A DNA stretch of 64,000 nucleotides from Paenibacillus sp. ACRRY (GTDB lineage: Bacteria; Bacillota; Bacilli; Paenibacillales; Paenibacillaceae). Made by a program: the position numbers and the translations under genes. Below, one piece after another: positions 16,410 to 24,571 of the stretch. The notes under the pieces are model-generated. The model was not told where the DNA came from. It searched no databases and saw nothing but the letters and a program-made list of their open reading frames with translations. Positions within the stretch are counted from its first letter, which is position 1; each line of letters opens with the position of its first letter. The stretch lies in NCBI RefSeq assembly GCF_022346995.1, contig NZ_JAKRNM010000012.1:62001-126000 (forward strand). The letters are read 5' to 3'.

Positions 16410-18125
16410 TTGAGTTTAGGACGTTTTACGATGAGATGGGATAAACGCCACTGGGCCGTGATGGTTTCCCTGCTGCTCATGTGTTGTCTGGTTATGCCGC
16501 AATGGGCTTCAGCCCATGCTTATATTGTTCAGGCCTCGCCAGGGGAGAACGAGCTGGTAGCCACTGCTCCAGAGCGCTTGACACTGGAATTCAATGAATC
16601 GCTGCAAACGGCCTTCTATGATATTAAAATTACCGCACCTGACGGTACACAAGCGGATGACGGCAACGTACAGATAGACGCCGAGCGTCCTCACGTGCTT
16701 GAAACGGGGCTGCGCAGCGGGCTTGGCAACGGTACATATGCCGTCAGCTGGAAAGCCGTGTCAGCCGATGGCCATCCGATTCAGGGAGCCTATGTATTCC
16801 ATATCGGGGAACCGTCAGGTGCCCCTGCGGGTCTGGCAGATCTGACATCGGGCACTGGTCAAACAGGCGGTCCGATCAAATGGATACTGTCCCTGACTGA
16901 TTGGATTCAATATCTTGCCTTGTCTGTCATTCTGGGCACACTCGCCTTCCTGCTCTTTCGGATCGCTCCGTCATCCATGGCGAGAGAGCCCATGGAAGTG
17001 CCAGGCAGCTATAAGCTGTTGTGGATCAGCTATGCCGCAGCTTCTGTTGCCGCAATCATCAGTTTGCCGCTGAACACCATTTACGAGTCAGGGGTGGCTA
17101 TCCATGAATTCAGTTGGGCACTGATGGGCAGTGCCATGAAGCTGACGTCGTTTGGCCTCATTTGGATGGCACAGATGCTCATTCTGATGCTGCTTGCAGT
17201 CACAATCCTGTCAGGGTATGACCGGGATCGCTCATTGAAGGTCCGCATCTGGTCATCTTACGGTTCACTGATACTTGTGCTTGGTTGGCTGCTCACGCAT
17301 GCTATGACAGGCCATCCTGCCGCAGCCGAGCAGCGTACACTTGCCATAACCATGGACTATGTGCACCTGATTGCAGCAGCATTCTGGATTGGTGCCCTGA
17401 CGGCCATGGCAGTTTGCCTGCCTCCACTGGCTGACAAGCTTCCTCCGAAGGTACGAGGAGAGGTATATTGGGGAGCTATCCGCCGGTTTGCAGCTTGGGG
17501 CATTGGTGCTGTAGCCGCTCTGGTTGCTACAGGGATCTACAGCAGTTTAATCATTTTACCCGAACCTGTACTGACATCCCTGTTCACTACCACTTATGGT
17601 TATGTGCTGCTCGCAAAGATCGTTTTGCTCCTGGTGATGATTGCATTCGCATGGCGTCATTCCCGAACGGCCAGACAGGGCAAGGATAACCGGCTGGCAG
17701 GTAGTCTTAAGGCAGAACTAGCTACAGGTGCCGTTGTACTGGCTCTGGCTGCTGTACTCACCCATCTGTCCCCCGGACAACCTGAAGCTGCTGGTCCATT
17801 CAAGGAAGTGCAAACCACAGACGATGGCTCAGCGATCACGCTCCAGGTCAGCCCCAATGTTACAGGTGAGAATCAGTTCGAGGTGGGCGTAAAAGCATCT
17901 GACGGCAGCGTAGTAAATGATCTGGAACAGATCACCTTAACGCTGACTCACTTGGATATGGACATGGGCATCTATGAAATCACCATTCCAAAAAACGATA
18001 CCGGCGTATATCAGGCGGAAGAATACATCTCCATGCCTGGACGATGGAGCATCAAGGTTCACCTGCTCACTCGATCACTCGATTCACTGGATACCGAGTT
18101 CGAGATTGACACAGCGAATCCATAA
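16410..18125 (+). CDS. CopC-CopD fusion, copper resistance/import protein, 571 aa
   Basis: Signal peptide (to ...WASA, about residue 36), then a CopC domain whose mature N-terminus is His (HAYIVQASPGENE), the usual Cu(II) ligand. A second conserved stretch WKAVSADGHPIQGAYVFHI (about 112-130) carries the Asp-His ligands. A CopD membrane domain follows (about 155-450, eight helices; HAMTGHPAA near 300, MDYVHLIAAAFWIGAL near 317). A C-terminal extracellular Ig/YtkA-like domain (about 470-571) completes it. Start is probably TTG 16410 behind GAGGGTGAT; ATG at 16431 is the alternative. Likely co-transcribed with ycnI, as in B. subtilis ycnJ/ycnI copper loci. Confidence 0.9.
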   Translation: MSLGRFTMRWDKRHWAVMVSLLLMCCLVMPQWASAHAYIVQASPGENELVATAPERLTLEFNESLQTAFYDIKITAPDGTQADDGNVQIDAERPHVLETGLRSGLGNGTYAVSWKAVSADGHPIQGAYVFHIGEPSGAPAGLADLTSGTGQTGGPIKWILSLTDWIQYLALSVILGTLAFLLFRIAPSSMAREPMEVPGSYKLLWISYAAASVAAIISLPLNTIYESGVAIHEFSWALMGSAMKLTSFGLIWMAQMLILMLLAVTILSGYDRDRSLKVRIWSSYGSLILVLGWLLTHAMTGHPAAAEQRTLAITMDYVHLIAAAFWIGALTAMAVCLPPLADKLPPKVRGEVYWGAIRRFAAWGIGAVAALVATGIYSSLIILPEPVLTSLFTTTYGYVLLAKIVLLLVMIAFAWRHSRTARQGKDNRLAGSLKAELATGAVVLALAAVLTHLSPGQPEAAGPFKEVQTTDDGSAITLQVSPNVTGENQFEVGVKASDGSVVNDLEQITLTLTHLDMDMGIYEITIPKNDTGVYQAEEYISMPGRWSIKVHLLTRSLDSLDTEFEIDTANP

Positions 18126-18154
18126 TTTTTTAGAAAAGAGAGGGGTAATTTATT

Positions 18155-18937
18155 TTGAAAAGAACATCCTGGACTTCCAAACTTACATCCACTATAGCGG
18201 CGGGTGCTGCAGCGCTCATGCTGTTCGCCGGCTTCGCGAGTGCTCACGTCACTGTCAGCCCAGCGGCTGCACAGACCGGAGCATGGCAGACGTACACGAT
18301 CAAGATCCCTTCCGAGAAGGATCTGCCAACAACCAAGATTACGATGAAGGTTCCGGAAGGTGTAGCATTCAAGCAATATCAGCCACTGGCTGGATGGAAA
18401 ATCACCACGGAGAAAAACAGTTCAAACGAAGTAACATCGATTACCTGGGAAGTGGATGGAGATAATGAGGGGATCCTCGCCGGACAATTCCAACAGTTCA
18501 ACTTTGTCGCACAGAATCCGGATGCAGCAACTGAAGTAGCCTGGGATGCGTTCCAATACTATAGCGATGGCAGCATCGTAGAGTGGACAGGACAACCTAG
18601 TGACAGCACACCTCACAGTATTACGGCTATTAGTGAAGATCCTGCAGCTGCAGGCAATCAATCCGAAGTAGGTGGCCATGACAGCGCAGGTACAGCTGGC
18701 AATGCAAGCGATGACGAAGCAGGCGCTGGAGATAATAATGCCGCAGACGATACCAAGGCTGACGATGATACCACGCTCGGCGATGCACTAACCGACACCG
18801 TTACAGGTGAGCCAAATAATACGGATTCAGATCCGGGTACATTGAAGCTGCAGCAGGCAACACTGATCGTATCGATTTTGGCACTGATTATGTCCTTCCT
18901 GGGCATTGCACTCGCAACACGCCGCAAAAAGAGATAA
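18155..18937 (+). CDS. ycnI: YcnI-like copper-binding membrane protein (DUF1775), 260 aa
   Basis: Signal peptide MKRTSWTSKLTSTIAAGAAA ending at ...GFASA. The mature protein starts with His (HVTVSPAAAQTGAWQTYTI), the N-terminal His copper ligand of YcnI. A cupredoxin-like domain spans about 30-155 (KVPEGVAF, WEVDGDNEGILAGQFQQF, Trp in the pocket). An acidic low-complexity linker follows (about 165-225, rich in A, D, N, G), then one membrane helix and RRKKR. It acts on the outer face of the membrane as a copper chaperone partner of the CopCD protein, 29 bases upstream. Start is TTG behind AGAGGGG. Confidence 0.9.
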   Translation: MKRTSWTSKLTSTIAAGAAALMLFAGFASAHVTVSPAAAQTGAWQTYTIKIPSEKDLPTTKITMKVPEGVAFKQYQPLAGWKITTEKNSSNEVTSITWEVDGDNEGILAGQFQQFNFVAQNPDAATEVAWDAFQYYSDGSIVEWTGQPSDSTPHSITAISEDPAAAGNQSEVGGHDSAGTAGNASDDEAGAGDNNAADDTKADDDTTLGDALTDTVTGEPNNTDSDPGTLKLQQATLIVSILALIMSFLGIALATRRKKR

Positions 18938-18962
18938 CACGCGTCTTTAAGTTAAACGTAAC

Positions 18963-18997
18963 AAAAGAGCCCTGGCAGATATGCCAAGGCTCTTTCT
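18963..18997. terminator. Bidirectional terminator after ycnI
   Basis: AAAGAGCC pairs with GGCTCTTT (ending 18995), with an inner TGGCA/TGCCA stem; A-run left, TTTCTTG right. Confidence 0.8.
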
Positions 18998-19039
18998 TGT
19001 TAGATCAGATTACCCATACTTCGTTTTCAGCGTTTACGA

Positions 19040-19312
19040 TTAACGTTCCTGATCCGTCTGAATCATGATCTCAATATATTGCAGCAAGCTCCGCTTCTGC
19101 TGTTCAATTGAATGGATTCGACTGGACAGCCCTGCGAAGAATCCTTCAATCTGCTGCCTGGTGTAGTCAGCCGACTGACCCTTCCAGTCATTCAGCCGTG
19201 CATATAGGGCTCTTGCTTCCTGCTCATCTGCCTGCAGGCGGGCCAGCAGCCGTGTAAGCTCCTTCTCCGCAATTCGAAGGTCATTCAGTTCCACCAGCAA
19301 TTGTCCGCTCAT
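19040..19312 (-). CDS. WXG100-like small helical protein, 90 aa, probable lipase partner
   Basis: All-helical protein with a W-x-G motif (W43-K44-G45 in LNDWKGQSADY) in a mid-protein loop between two long helices. That is the shape of WXG100/ESX and LXG-partner proteins used in type VII secretion. It starts at ATG behind AGGGGAGGGG, 57 bases after the lipase gene. By analogy with S. aureus TslA (a type VII lipase with small helical partners), it may bind the C-terminal helical domain of the lipase to make a secretion signal. That role is inference. Confidence 0.7.
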   Translation of the reverse strand: MSGQLLVELNDLRIAEKELTRLLARLQADEQEARALYARLNDWKGQSADYTRQQIEGFFAGLSSRIHSIEQQKRSLLQYIEIMIQTDQER

Positions 19313-19368
19313 GCCTATCCCCTCCCCTTATGTACATATCATTATCGATCTGCTGGCAGCCCCGGTGT

Positions 19369-20706
19369 TTAATTAAAATGCACCGGACTCTCATCAGCCT
19401 GGCGGAAGGCATCTGCCTTCTGATCAATGAAGTCGAGGAATTGGCTCGTATGCTTCATATGCCATGTACTTAATTCGTTAATGGACGCATCAAGCTGGGT
19501 TACAATAGGCTCCAGTCTACGGCTGCGGCTGGTATGCAGATATTGAGCCATACGGCTGCGCACCTGATTGAGCTCAGCGTTGCACTGCTGTGCATTCTGC
19601 TTCCAGCGGGAAGCGACGCTCTTCAGTTCTTCCGGCGTTACCTGAATCAGACCGGAAGCAGCTCCTGCAGCTCCCCCGCCTACACCTGTTTTCGATAGGC
19701 GTGGCCCCATGTTTTTGCTGTAGCCAGTCAAGTAGTCCATCAGACGAGGTGAATAACCAATTCTCTCTCCGGTAATCGGATCGTACAGTTCATTGGAAAT
19801 AAAGCCATTCTTGAAGTTATATTGATCAAGGCTGTGATAGTTTTCGCCGCCAAAAGAGTTCTTCGCTTTGTCTATAATGCCGACACCGTCGTTCGCTGTC
19901 GCGTAATCAGAATTGATATAGTAGGTTGTTCCGACATGCCGATCATATCCGCCAAGCGTACCGCTCGCTACCAGATCGCCAGGATGCGCATAGTTCGTAA
20001 TCTGGCCATCGAATTTACCCGCTTCCGCCTGACGGCGTACCTCCGGGGTCAAGTTACCCATAACGGATGGGGCACTAAATGTCACTGCTGGTATGCCTGT
20101 GTACGCGGATGCATACTGTGCATTTCCCCCACCAAGGGAATGTCCTGTCATCGAGAAATTCAGATCCCTATGCTTATCCTGCATATGGTTCGCGTAATTC
20201 TCGGCCTGATACATCTGGTTAGCCCAGCCTGTTGGGGACACGGTTTTCTCAATATCCTTTACCCGATCGCCAGCCCAGTTCTCCACATCTCGTACTCTGT
20301 CCCCGGCCCAATCTTCCACTTTGGATACCCCGGTGAAGTCCTTGACGTTCTCCACACCTTTGTCGAGCCATTCCGGTGTAAGACTATCAACAAATTTGCT
20401 GGTCTCCTGCTGGCCTTTGCGGATTAATTCTCCGCCACCAATGCGTCCATCCATAACAAAATCGGGAACAGATCTGTCGAGAGAGGCACTCCCCTCCGTA
20501 CCGCGGTATGAAATGACTGCCTGCTTGGTCTCCGGGTTGTAGAATGTGACGGCATCAAAACCGGACAATCTGTTGCTTTCCGTCCCTTCAAGCACCTCCC
20601 ATCCAGGAAGCTCGGTTAATTTATCACCCGTTTTTTGATCCTGGTAGGCCAGATCGGATAATGTTTTATATGTCTCGTCATCAATATTCGGCGGTTTGCT
20701 CAACAA
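19369..20706 (-). CDS. Lipase-like hydrolase with C-terminal WXG/LXG-like helical domain, 445 aa
   Basis: N-terminal class-3 lipase-type alpha/beta hydrolase (about residues 1-330). It has nucleophile Ser190 in TGHSLGGG, probable acid Asp244 (HPGDLV) and probable His291 (ENYHSLDQY). A tandem repeat WAGDRV (133-138 and 144-149) sits in the lid region. A Gly/Ala-rich linker (about 341-352) leads to a helical domain (354-440, VTPEELKSVASRWKQN...) resembling WXG100/LXG targeting domains. There is no Sec signal peptide. Toxin first and targeting domain last is the 'reverse' order described for TslA. Start is TTG 20706 or 20703 behind AGGAGG. Likely a secreted antibacterial lipase or phospholipase. 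Confidence 0.82.
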   Translation of the reverse strand: MLSKPPNIDDETYKTLSDLAYQDQKTGDKLTELPGWEVLEGTESNRLSGFDAVTFYNPETKQAVISYRGTEGSASLDRSVPDFVMDGRIGGGELIRKGQQETSKFVDSLTPEWLDKGVENVKDFTGVSKVEDWAGDRVRDVENWAGDRVKDIEKTVSPTGWANQMYQAENYANHMQDKHRDLNFSMTGHSLGGGNAQYASAYTGIPAVTFSAPSVMGNLTPEVRRQAEAGKFDGQITNYAHPGDLVASGTLGGYDRHVGTTYYINSDYATANDGVGIIDKAKNSFGGENYHSLDQYNFKNGFISNELYDPITGERIGYSPRLMDYLTGYSKNMGPRLSKTGVGGGAAGAASGLIQVTPEELKSVASRWKQNAQQCNAELNQVRSRMAQYLHTSRSRRLEPIVTQLDASINELSTWHMKHTSQFLDFIDQKADAFRQADESPVHFN

Positions 20707-20719
20707 CTACACCTCCTGT

Positions 20720-21079
20720 TTATTTGGCGTACGGGTCGTACCCTTTCGCTTGTATGGCTTCCTCAATCTCCGGGCTAATAACCAGATTCTTGGTCGTTTT
20801 CTTTTTGTAATTGTATGATATGCCAAAACTTTGATCCTCATGGTCCTTCACATGCCCTTTCAGACCAATCTGGGAAACCGCCATTTCAGGTAACAGTTCC
20901 TTGCTAGTAATCACGACATCCAGTTCATATTTCTGCTTGAAATACTGAACTACACTGGACTCCGCCTCCTGGTACAATGCTTGTTTCTCGCTTTCTTTCA
21001 TATTGCTGCAGCCTCCCAAAATTAAAGTAACCATGATGATGAGTGCAATGAAGCCTTTAAGCCCTCCTGTACGTTGAAT
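20720..21079 (-). CDS. Small lipoprotein, candidate immunity protein of the lipase module
   Basis: Lipobox ILGGC followed by SNMKESEKQ, then about 90 residues of mixed alpha/beta. No ATG, GTG or TTG exists in frame before the hydrophobic segment. ATG 21034 would leave only eight residues before the Cys and no positive charge. With ATT 21079, six bases after GAGGGGGG, the product is (M)QRTGGLKGFIALIIMVTLI..., a normal lipoprotein signal. It lies 13 bases before the lipase gene. A membrane-anchored lipoprotein next to a secreted lipase suggests immunity, as TilA does for TslA; this is not shown by the sequence alone. Confidence 0.65.
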   Translation of the reverse strand: MQRTGGLKGFIALIIMVTLILGGCSNMKESEKQALYQEAESSVVQYFKQKYELDVVITSKELLPEMAVSQIGLKGHVKDHEDQSFGISYNYKKKTTKNLVISPEIEEAIQAKGYDPYAK

Positions 21080-21247
21080 ACCAATCCCCCCTCGGTCAAC
21101 ATTTTAAGCAGCATTTTAGAATCCGCCCTATTCATTTGTTAACTGCATCATAGTACAAAATCAACATGCCCACATCGGCTCACGGCATCGTTTTTATATA
21201 ACTTTCTTCCTAAATGGTTCCAGCAAAGGATTCGGGTTACATTACCC

Positions 21248-21260
21248 AATTCCCTGAATT
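21248..21260. repeat. AATTC-CCT-GAATT motif, copy 1
   Basis: Imperfect palindrome with 5-bp arms, about 170 bases upstream of the lipase-module start. The identical 13-mer occurs twice more, at 44308-44320 and 44446-44458, in the fnr-nreA intergenic region. Confidence 0.45.
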
Positions 21261-21292
21261 TTGCAACAAATTCGGGGCATTTGCGCAGACAC

Positions 21293-21326
21293 GCAAAAGA
21301 GAGCCGCCCATATTAGGGCAGCCCTC
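21293..21326 (-). terminator. Terminator of the DUF445 gene
   Basis: GAGAGCCGCCC (21299-21309) pairs with GGGCAGCCCTC (21316-21326) with wobble pairs; TTTTGCG follows on the minus strand. Confidence 0.75.
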
Positions 21327-21347
21327 CGACTTACTATGCCTATAATC

Positions 21348-22604
21348 TTATTCCAATACCATCCTTAGGGCAGTCAGTGCAATACCGATAACGAATCCGG
21401 TCACGGCGCCGTTAATCCGAATCCATTGAAGATCCTGGCCTACCTTGTCCTCAATCAATGAGATTAATGAGGCATTATCCATTTTATCAACATTTTCACG
21501 GACCAGATTACCGATCTTGGAATGGTTTTTCTCCAGCAGTGTTGTCACACCTTCGACAATCTTGGCATTCATGCCATCCAGCAATGCGCTGTCTGAACGC
21601 AGATCGGACAATACCCGCTCAATGGCAGGGAGCGCATACGTCTCCACATACTTTCCATCTTCCATGGCGGCGAGTGCTCTTTCCCTCAGTTCGGTAAGCT
21701 TGTTCAGCACGGTTTCTTCCGCGTTCCAGCTGTCCAGCAGGCTGTCTTTCCAGCCGTTCAATCCGCCACGTACACTTTCGTTCAAGGCAAGACGCACCGC
21801 TTGGGTTCGAACCAGACCTAGCACCTTATACCGGAGGGCACTTCCCTCACGCTTCATATCCTCTACCTGGTCAAACAAATACCCCTGCAGGATGCTGCCA
21901 AGCTTCTCCTCATTCATATAGCCAAGGAAGGCATTCATGGCAAATTGCATAAGGCCATTCATTTGAATTCCACTAATCGCTTTCATGCCGCTCTCACCCA
22001 GAAACATGATGGTCTCCGGCTTCACCAGCCACTCTTCCGCCTGTTTCAACCCGTAGTCCAGTGCCTTCGTGTCATATCCGCGTTCACTCAATTGAACGGA
22101 TGCCCGTTCCAGGATCGGCCCAAGATCGAAAGCCCCGGCCTGTGATTTGATCTCGCTCGCAACCAGCGGTGCAATCTGCTCCAGCGGCAACCCAGCCAGA
22201 ATACGTTTGCACAGCGTATCGATCATCGATTTGACGCCATCATTATGAAGTTCCCGTGACATGATGTCGAGTACCGTTTCCGCTGCCTTGAAACCGGCAA
22301 TTTTCTCGGTAATGCTGTCTTTGTTGAGCAGATTGTTCTCCACCGCAGAAACGAGGCCCTCCGTCATCTTATCCCGGTTCTTCGGCAGCAATGCCGTATG
22401 CGGAATCGGAATGCCAAGCGGGTGACGGAACAATGCCGTTACAGCGAACCAGTCGGCAAGTCCCCCTACCAATCCCGCTTCAAATGAACCCACCAGCAGC
22501 TTGCCTACAACACTGCCCTGAAACGGCAATGAGGCGGCAAAGCCTGCCCCCATTACAACGAGTGACCAGGCTGCTGCCTTTTTGGTTTGTTTAGGTTTAG
22601 CCAT
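21348..22604 (-). CDS. DUF445 family membrane protein (YjiN-like), 418 aa
   Basis: N-terminal hydrophobic helix (about residues 13-35), then the family hallmark GSFEAGLVGGLADWFAVTALFRHPLGIPIPHTALLP (about 40-75). A long helical cytoplasmic region follows and a C-terminal membrane helix (INGAVTGFVIGIALTALRMV). Function of the family is not established; membrane stress or envelope roles have been suggested. Start ATG 22604 (or the adjacent ATG 22607) sits 5-8 bases after AAAGGAG; an ATG at 22655 would add an unlikely charged leader. Confidence 0.88.
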   Translation of the reverse strand: MAKPKQTKKAAAWSLVVMGAGFAASLPFQGSVVGKLLVGSFEAGLVGGLADWFAVTALFRHPLGIPIPHTALLPKNRDKMTEGLVSAVENNLLNKDSITEKIAGFKAAETVLDIMSRELHNDGVKSMIDTLCKRILAGLPLEQIAPLVASEIKSQAGAFDLGPILERASVQLSERGYDTKALDYGLKQAEEWLVKPETIMFLGESGMKAISGIQMNGLMQFAMNAFLGYMNEEKLGSILQGYLFDQVEDMKREGSALRYKVLGLVRTQAVRLALNESVRGGLNGWKDSLLDSWNAEETVLNKLTELRERALAAMEDGKYVETYALPAIERVLSDLRSDSALLDGMNAKIVEGVTTLLEKNHSKIGNLVRENVDKMDNASLISLIEDKVGQDLQWIRINGAVTGFVIGIALTALRMVLE

Positions 22605-22961
22605 CATTCTTGCTCCTTTATCATTAATCACACGTCTGTCCTCCATTGTACCCATCCGTGCATATTCCGTTCTTTTTCGAATGTGAGTATGCCAAAGCCG
22701 TTAATCAGCACTTTTCATTATTTTTGCTTCCACATCGCGTATACTTCATCTTATCACCCGCAAGCACCAAAACCAAACCTCCAGCTGCCAAAAAAGAGTA
22801 AAAGAGATTCATTTTCCGTAAAATTCCTGCCTCTCTTTTTCCATTCCCCAAAAGCATTTAGTATAATCAGGATAGATGGCCCATCATATACGATTGGTCG
22901 CCTGGCAGCAGGGTAATTACATAGTGGGATAATTGAAGGAACAGGGGAGGAAATTCGGATC
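22605..22961. other. Intergenic region between divergent DUF445 and aldo/keto reductase genes
   Basis: No gene seen. It holds the AKR promoter (22839-22867) and presumably a leftward one for the DUF445 gene that I cannot place. The sequence from about 22700 to 22860 is A/C-rich without clear repeats. Confidence 0.6.
22839..22867 (+). promoter_or_regulatory. Probable promoter of the aldo/keto reductase gene
   Basis: TATAAT at 22862-22867 with TTCCAT 17 bases upstream (22839-22844); perfect -10, weak -35. Confidence 0.45.
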
Positions 22962-23789
22962 ATGAAAAACGTGCAGGACACAACGACACTCTATAACGGA
23001 GTCAAAATGCCTTGGCTGGGTTTTGGCGTATTCAAAGTGAAAGATGGAGAAGAAGTGGTTGAAGCTGTCAAAACGGCCATTCAGGCAGGTTATCGCAGCA
23101 TCGATACAGCCAAAGCCTACAACAACGAGACCGGTGTAGCCCAAGGTATTCGTGAATCCGGAGTTGCCCGCGAGGATCTGTTCATTACCACCAAAGTATG
23201 GAACAGTGACCAAGGTTATGAATCGACATTAGCCGCCTTCGAAGCCAGCATGGAACGACTCGAACTCGAATATCTGGATCTCTATTTGATTCATTGGCCA
23301 GTCAAGGGCAAGTACAAGGATACATGGAGAGCCCTGGAGAAACTGCACCGGGAAGGACGCATCCGCGCCATAGGCGTAAGCAACTTCCAGATTCACCATC
23401 TGGAGGATCTAATGATGGATGCCACCATTAAACCTGCTGTGAACCAGGTCGAGCTTCACCCGTTGCTGATCCAATCAGAGCTTCGGGACTACTGCAGTAG
23501 ACACCAGATTCAGATTGAGGCCTGGTCTCCACTCGGCCAAGGGAATCTGCTGGAGCACCCGCTTCTTCAGGATATTGCAGCAAAGTACGGCAAATCGCCT
23601 GCACAGGTCATTTTGCGCTGGGATCTTCAAAACGGCATCGTGACCATACCAAAATCCGTTACACCACAGCGTATTCGAGACAATGCTGATCTATATGATT
23701 TTGAACTGACTGCGGAAGAAGTTGAACAGATTAATGGACTGAACGAAAACAAACGCTTCGGTTCCGATCCGGATAACTTTAACTTTTAA
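22962..23789 (+). CDS. Aldo/keto reductase (YvgN/YtbE type), 275 aa
   Basis: NADPH-dependent carbonyl reductase of the AKR5-like group; cytoplasmic TIM barrel. The catalytic tetrad is complete: Asp48, Tyr53 (DTAKAYNNE), Lys78 (TTKVW) and His111 (LIHWP). The cofactor motif [13 protein letters not shown] lies near residues 228-240. B. subtilis homologues YvgN and YtbE reduce methylglyoxal and other aldehydes. Start ATG follows AGGGGAGG. Single gene with a strong terminator. Confidence 0.93.
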   Translation: MKNVQDTTTLYNGVKMPWLGFGVFKVKDGEEVVEAVKTAIQAGYRSIDTAKAYNNETGVAQGIRESGVAREDLFITTKVWNSDQGYESTLAAFEASMERLELEYLDLYLIHWPVKGKYKDTWRALEKLHREGRIRAIGVSNFQIHHLEDLMMDATIKPAVNQVELHPLLIQSELRDYCSRHQIQIEAWSPLGQGNLLEHPLLQDIAAKYGKSPAQVILRWDLQNGIVTIPKSVTPQRIRDNADLYDFELTAEEVEQINGLNENKRFGSDPDNFNF

Positions 23790-23835
23790 ACTCAGTCATT
23801 TAGACGACAAACTTCATGAAATATAGAAAAACCAA

Positions 23836-23880
23836 AAAAATCCCGATTCGAATGCTTCTGCATCCGAATCGGGATTTTGC
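23836..23880. terminator. Bidirectional terminator between AKR and cupin genes
   Basis: Perfect 12-bp stem AATCCCGATTCG (23839-23850) / CGAATCGGGATT (23865-23876); A-run left, TTTTGC right. Confidence 0.9.
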
Positions 23881-23900
23881 CGTTCAATCGTTTTAACCGA

Positions 23901-24359
23901 TCAGCCTTTGGAAACCAGCTTAAAATCATCGTAGTGGAAACCTGGCGCAACCACACACGTTACGAGCACAGGTTCGTCTCCAAGCGGACGTGCCGTTTGC
24001 CATACCCCGGCTGGAACAAGTACCTGCGGCGATTGCCCTGCAGCAAGATCCATGCCGAGCACGAGCACTTCCTCATTTTCAGGATTTTCCCCTTTGCCGC
24101 CCAGTTTCAATTCAATCGGACTTCCGCTGTGCCACAACCACAGCTCATCGGACAAAACGGTGTGCCACTCGGAAATTTCATGCGGGTGCAGCAGGAAGTA
24201 CGTTGAGCTTGCAGAGAATCTTGGACCCGAATAAGCTTCCGGTAGAACGGATTGCGGGATTTGATAAGAAGCCTTCCATACTTCCTTATACCAACCGCCT
24301 TCAACGTGGGGCTGCATATCCAGCGCAGCAACCAGAGGCGATAATTCATGTGTCGTCAT
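23901..24359 (-). CDS. Cupin-fold DUF985 protein, 152 aa
   Basis: Cupin_5/DUF985 family. Signatures are HVEGGWYKEVW (about residues 19-29), STYFLLHPHEISEWHTVLSDELWLWHSG (about 52-79) with the His cluster expected to bind metal, and VPAGVWQTA then VAPGFHYDDFKL. Function of the family is uncertain; some members are sugar-binding or epimerase-like. Start ATG 24359 follows AGGAAACAGG; an ATG seven codons upstream is less likely. Confidence 0.88.
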   Translation of the reverse strand: MTTHELSPLVAALDMQPHVEGGWYKEVWKASYQIPQSVLPEAYSGPRFSASSTYFLLHPHEISEWHTVLSDELWLWHSGSPIELKLGGKGENPENEEVLVLGMDLAAGQSPQVLVPAGVWQTARPLGDEPVLVTCVVAPGFHYDDFKLVSKG

Positions 24360-24489
24360 AACCTGTTTCCTTCCTTCCAAATCATATTGGAGACCCTCTT
24401 CCAGAGTTTGGCCTCACTCTCCCTACTGTAAAACATCGCTGTTCGTTTGTCACCCTTAGAACCCGTCCATCCAATTTGAACGAAACTTT

Positions 24490-24527
24490 TGATAGCGTTT
24501 ACAACAAACTGGATTTTCCGTTATGAT
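24490..24527 (+). promoter_or_regulatory. Promoter of araC-type regulator with an overlapping cre-like site
   Basis: TGATAGCGTTTACA (24490-24503) matches the CcpA cre consensus TGWAANCGNTNWCA at all but position 4. It overlaps a -35 TTTACA (24498-24503), 18 bases before -10 TATGAT (24522-24527). Confidence 0.55.
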
Positions 24528-24571
24528 ATGGATATAAACGTAAATCAGACGAAGTAGAAGGGAGCCTGATC

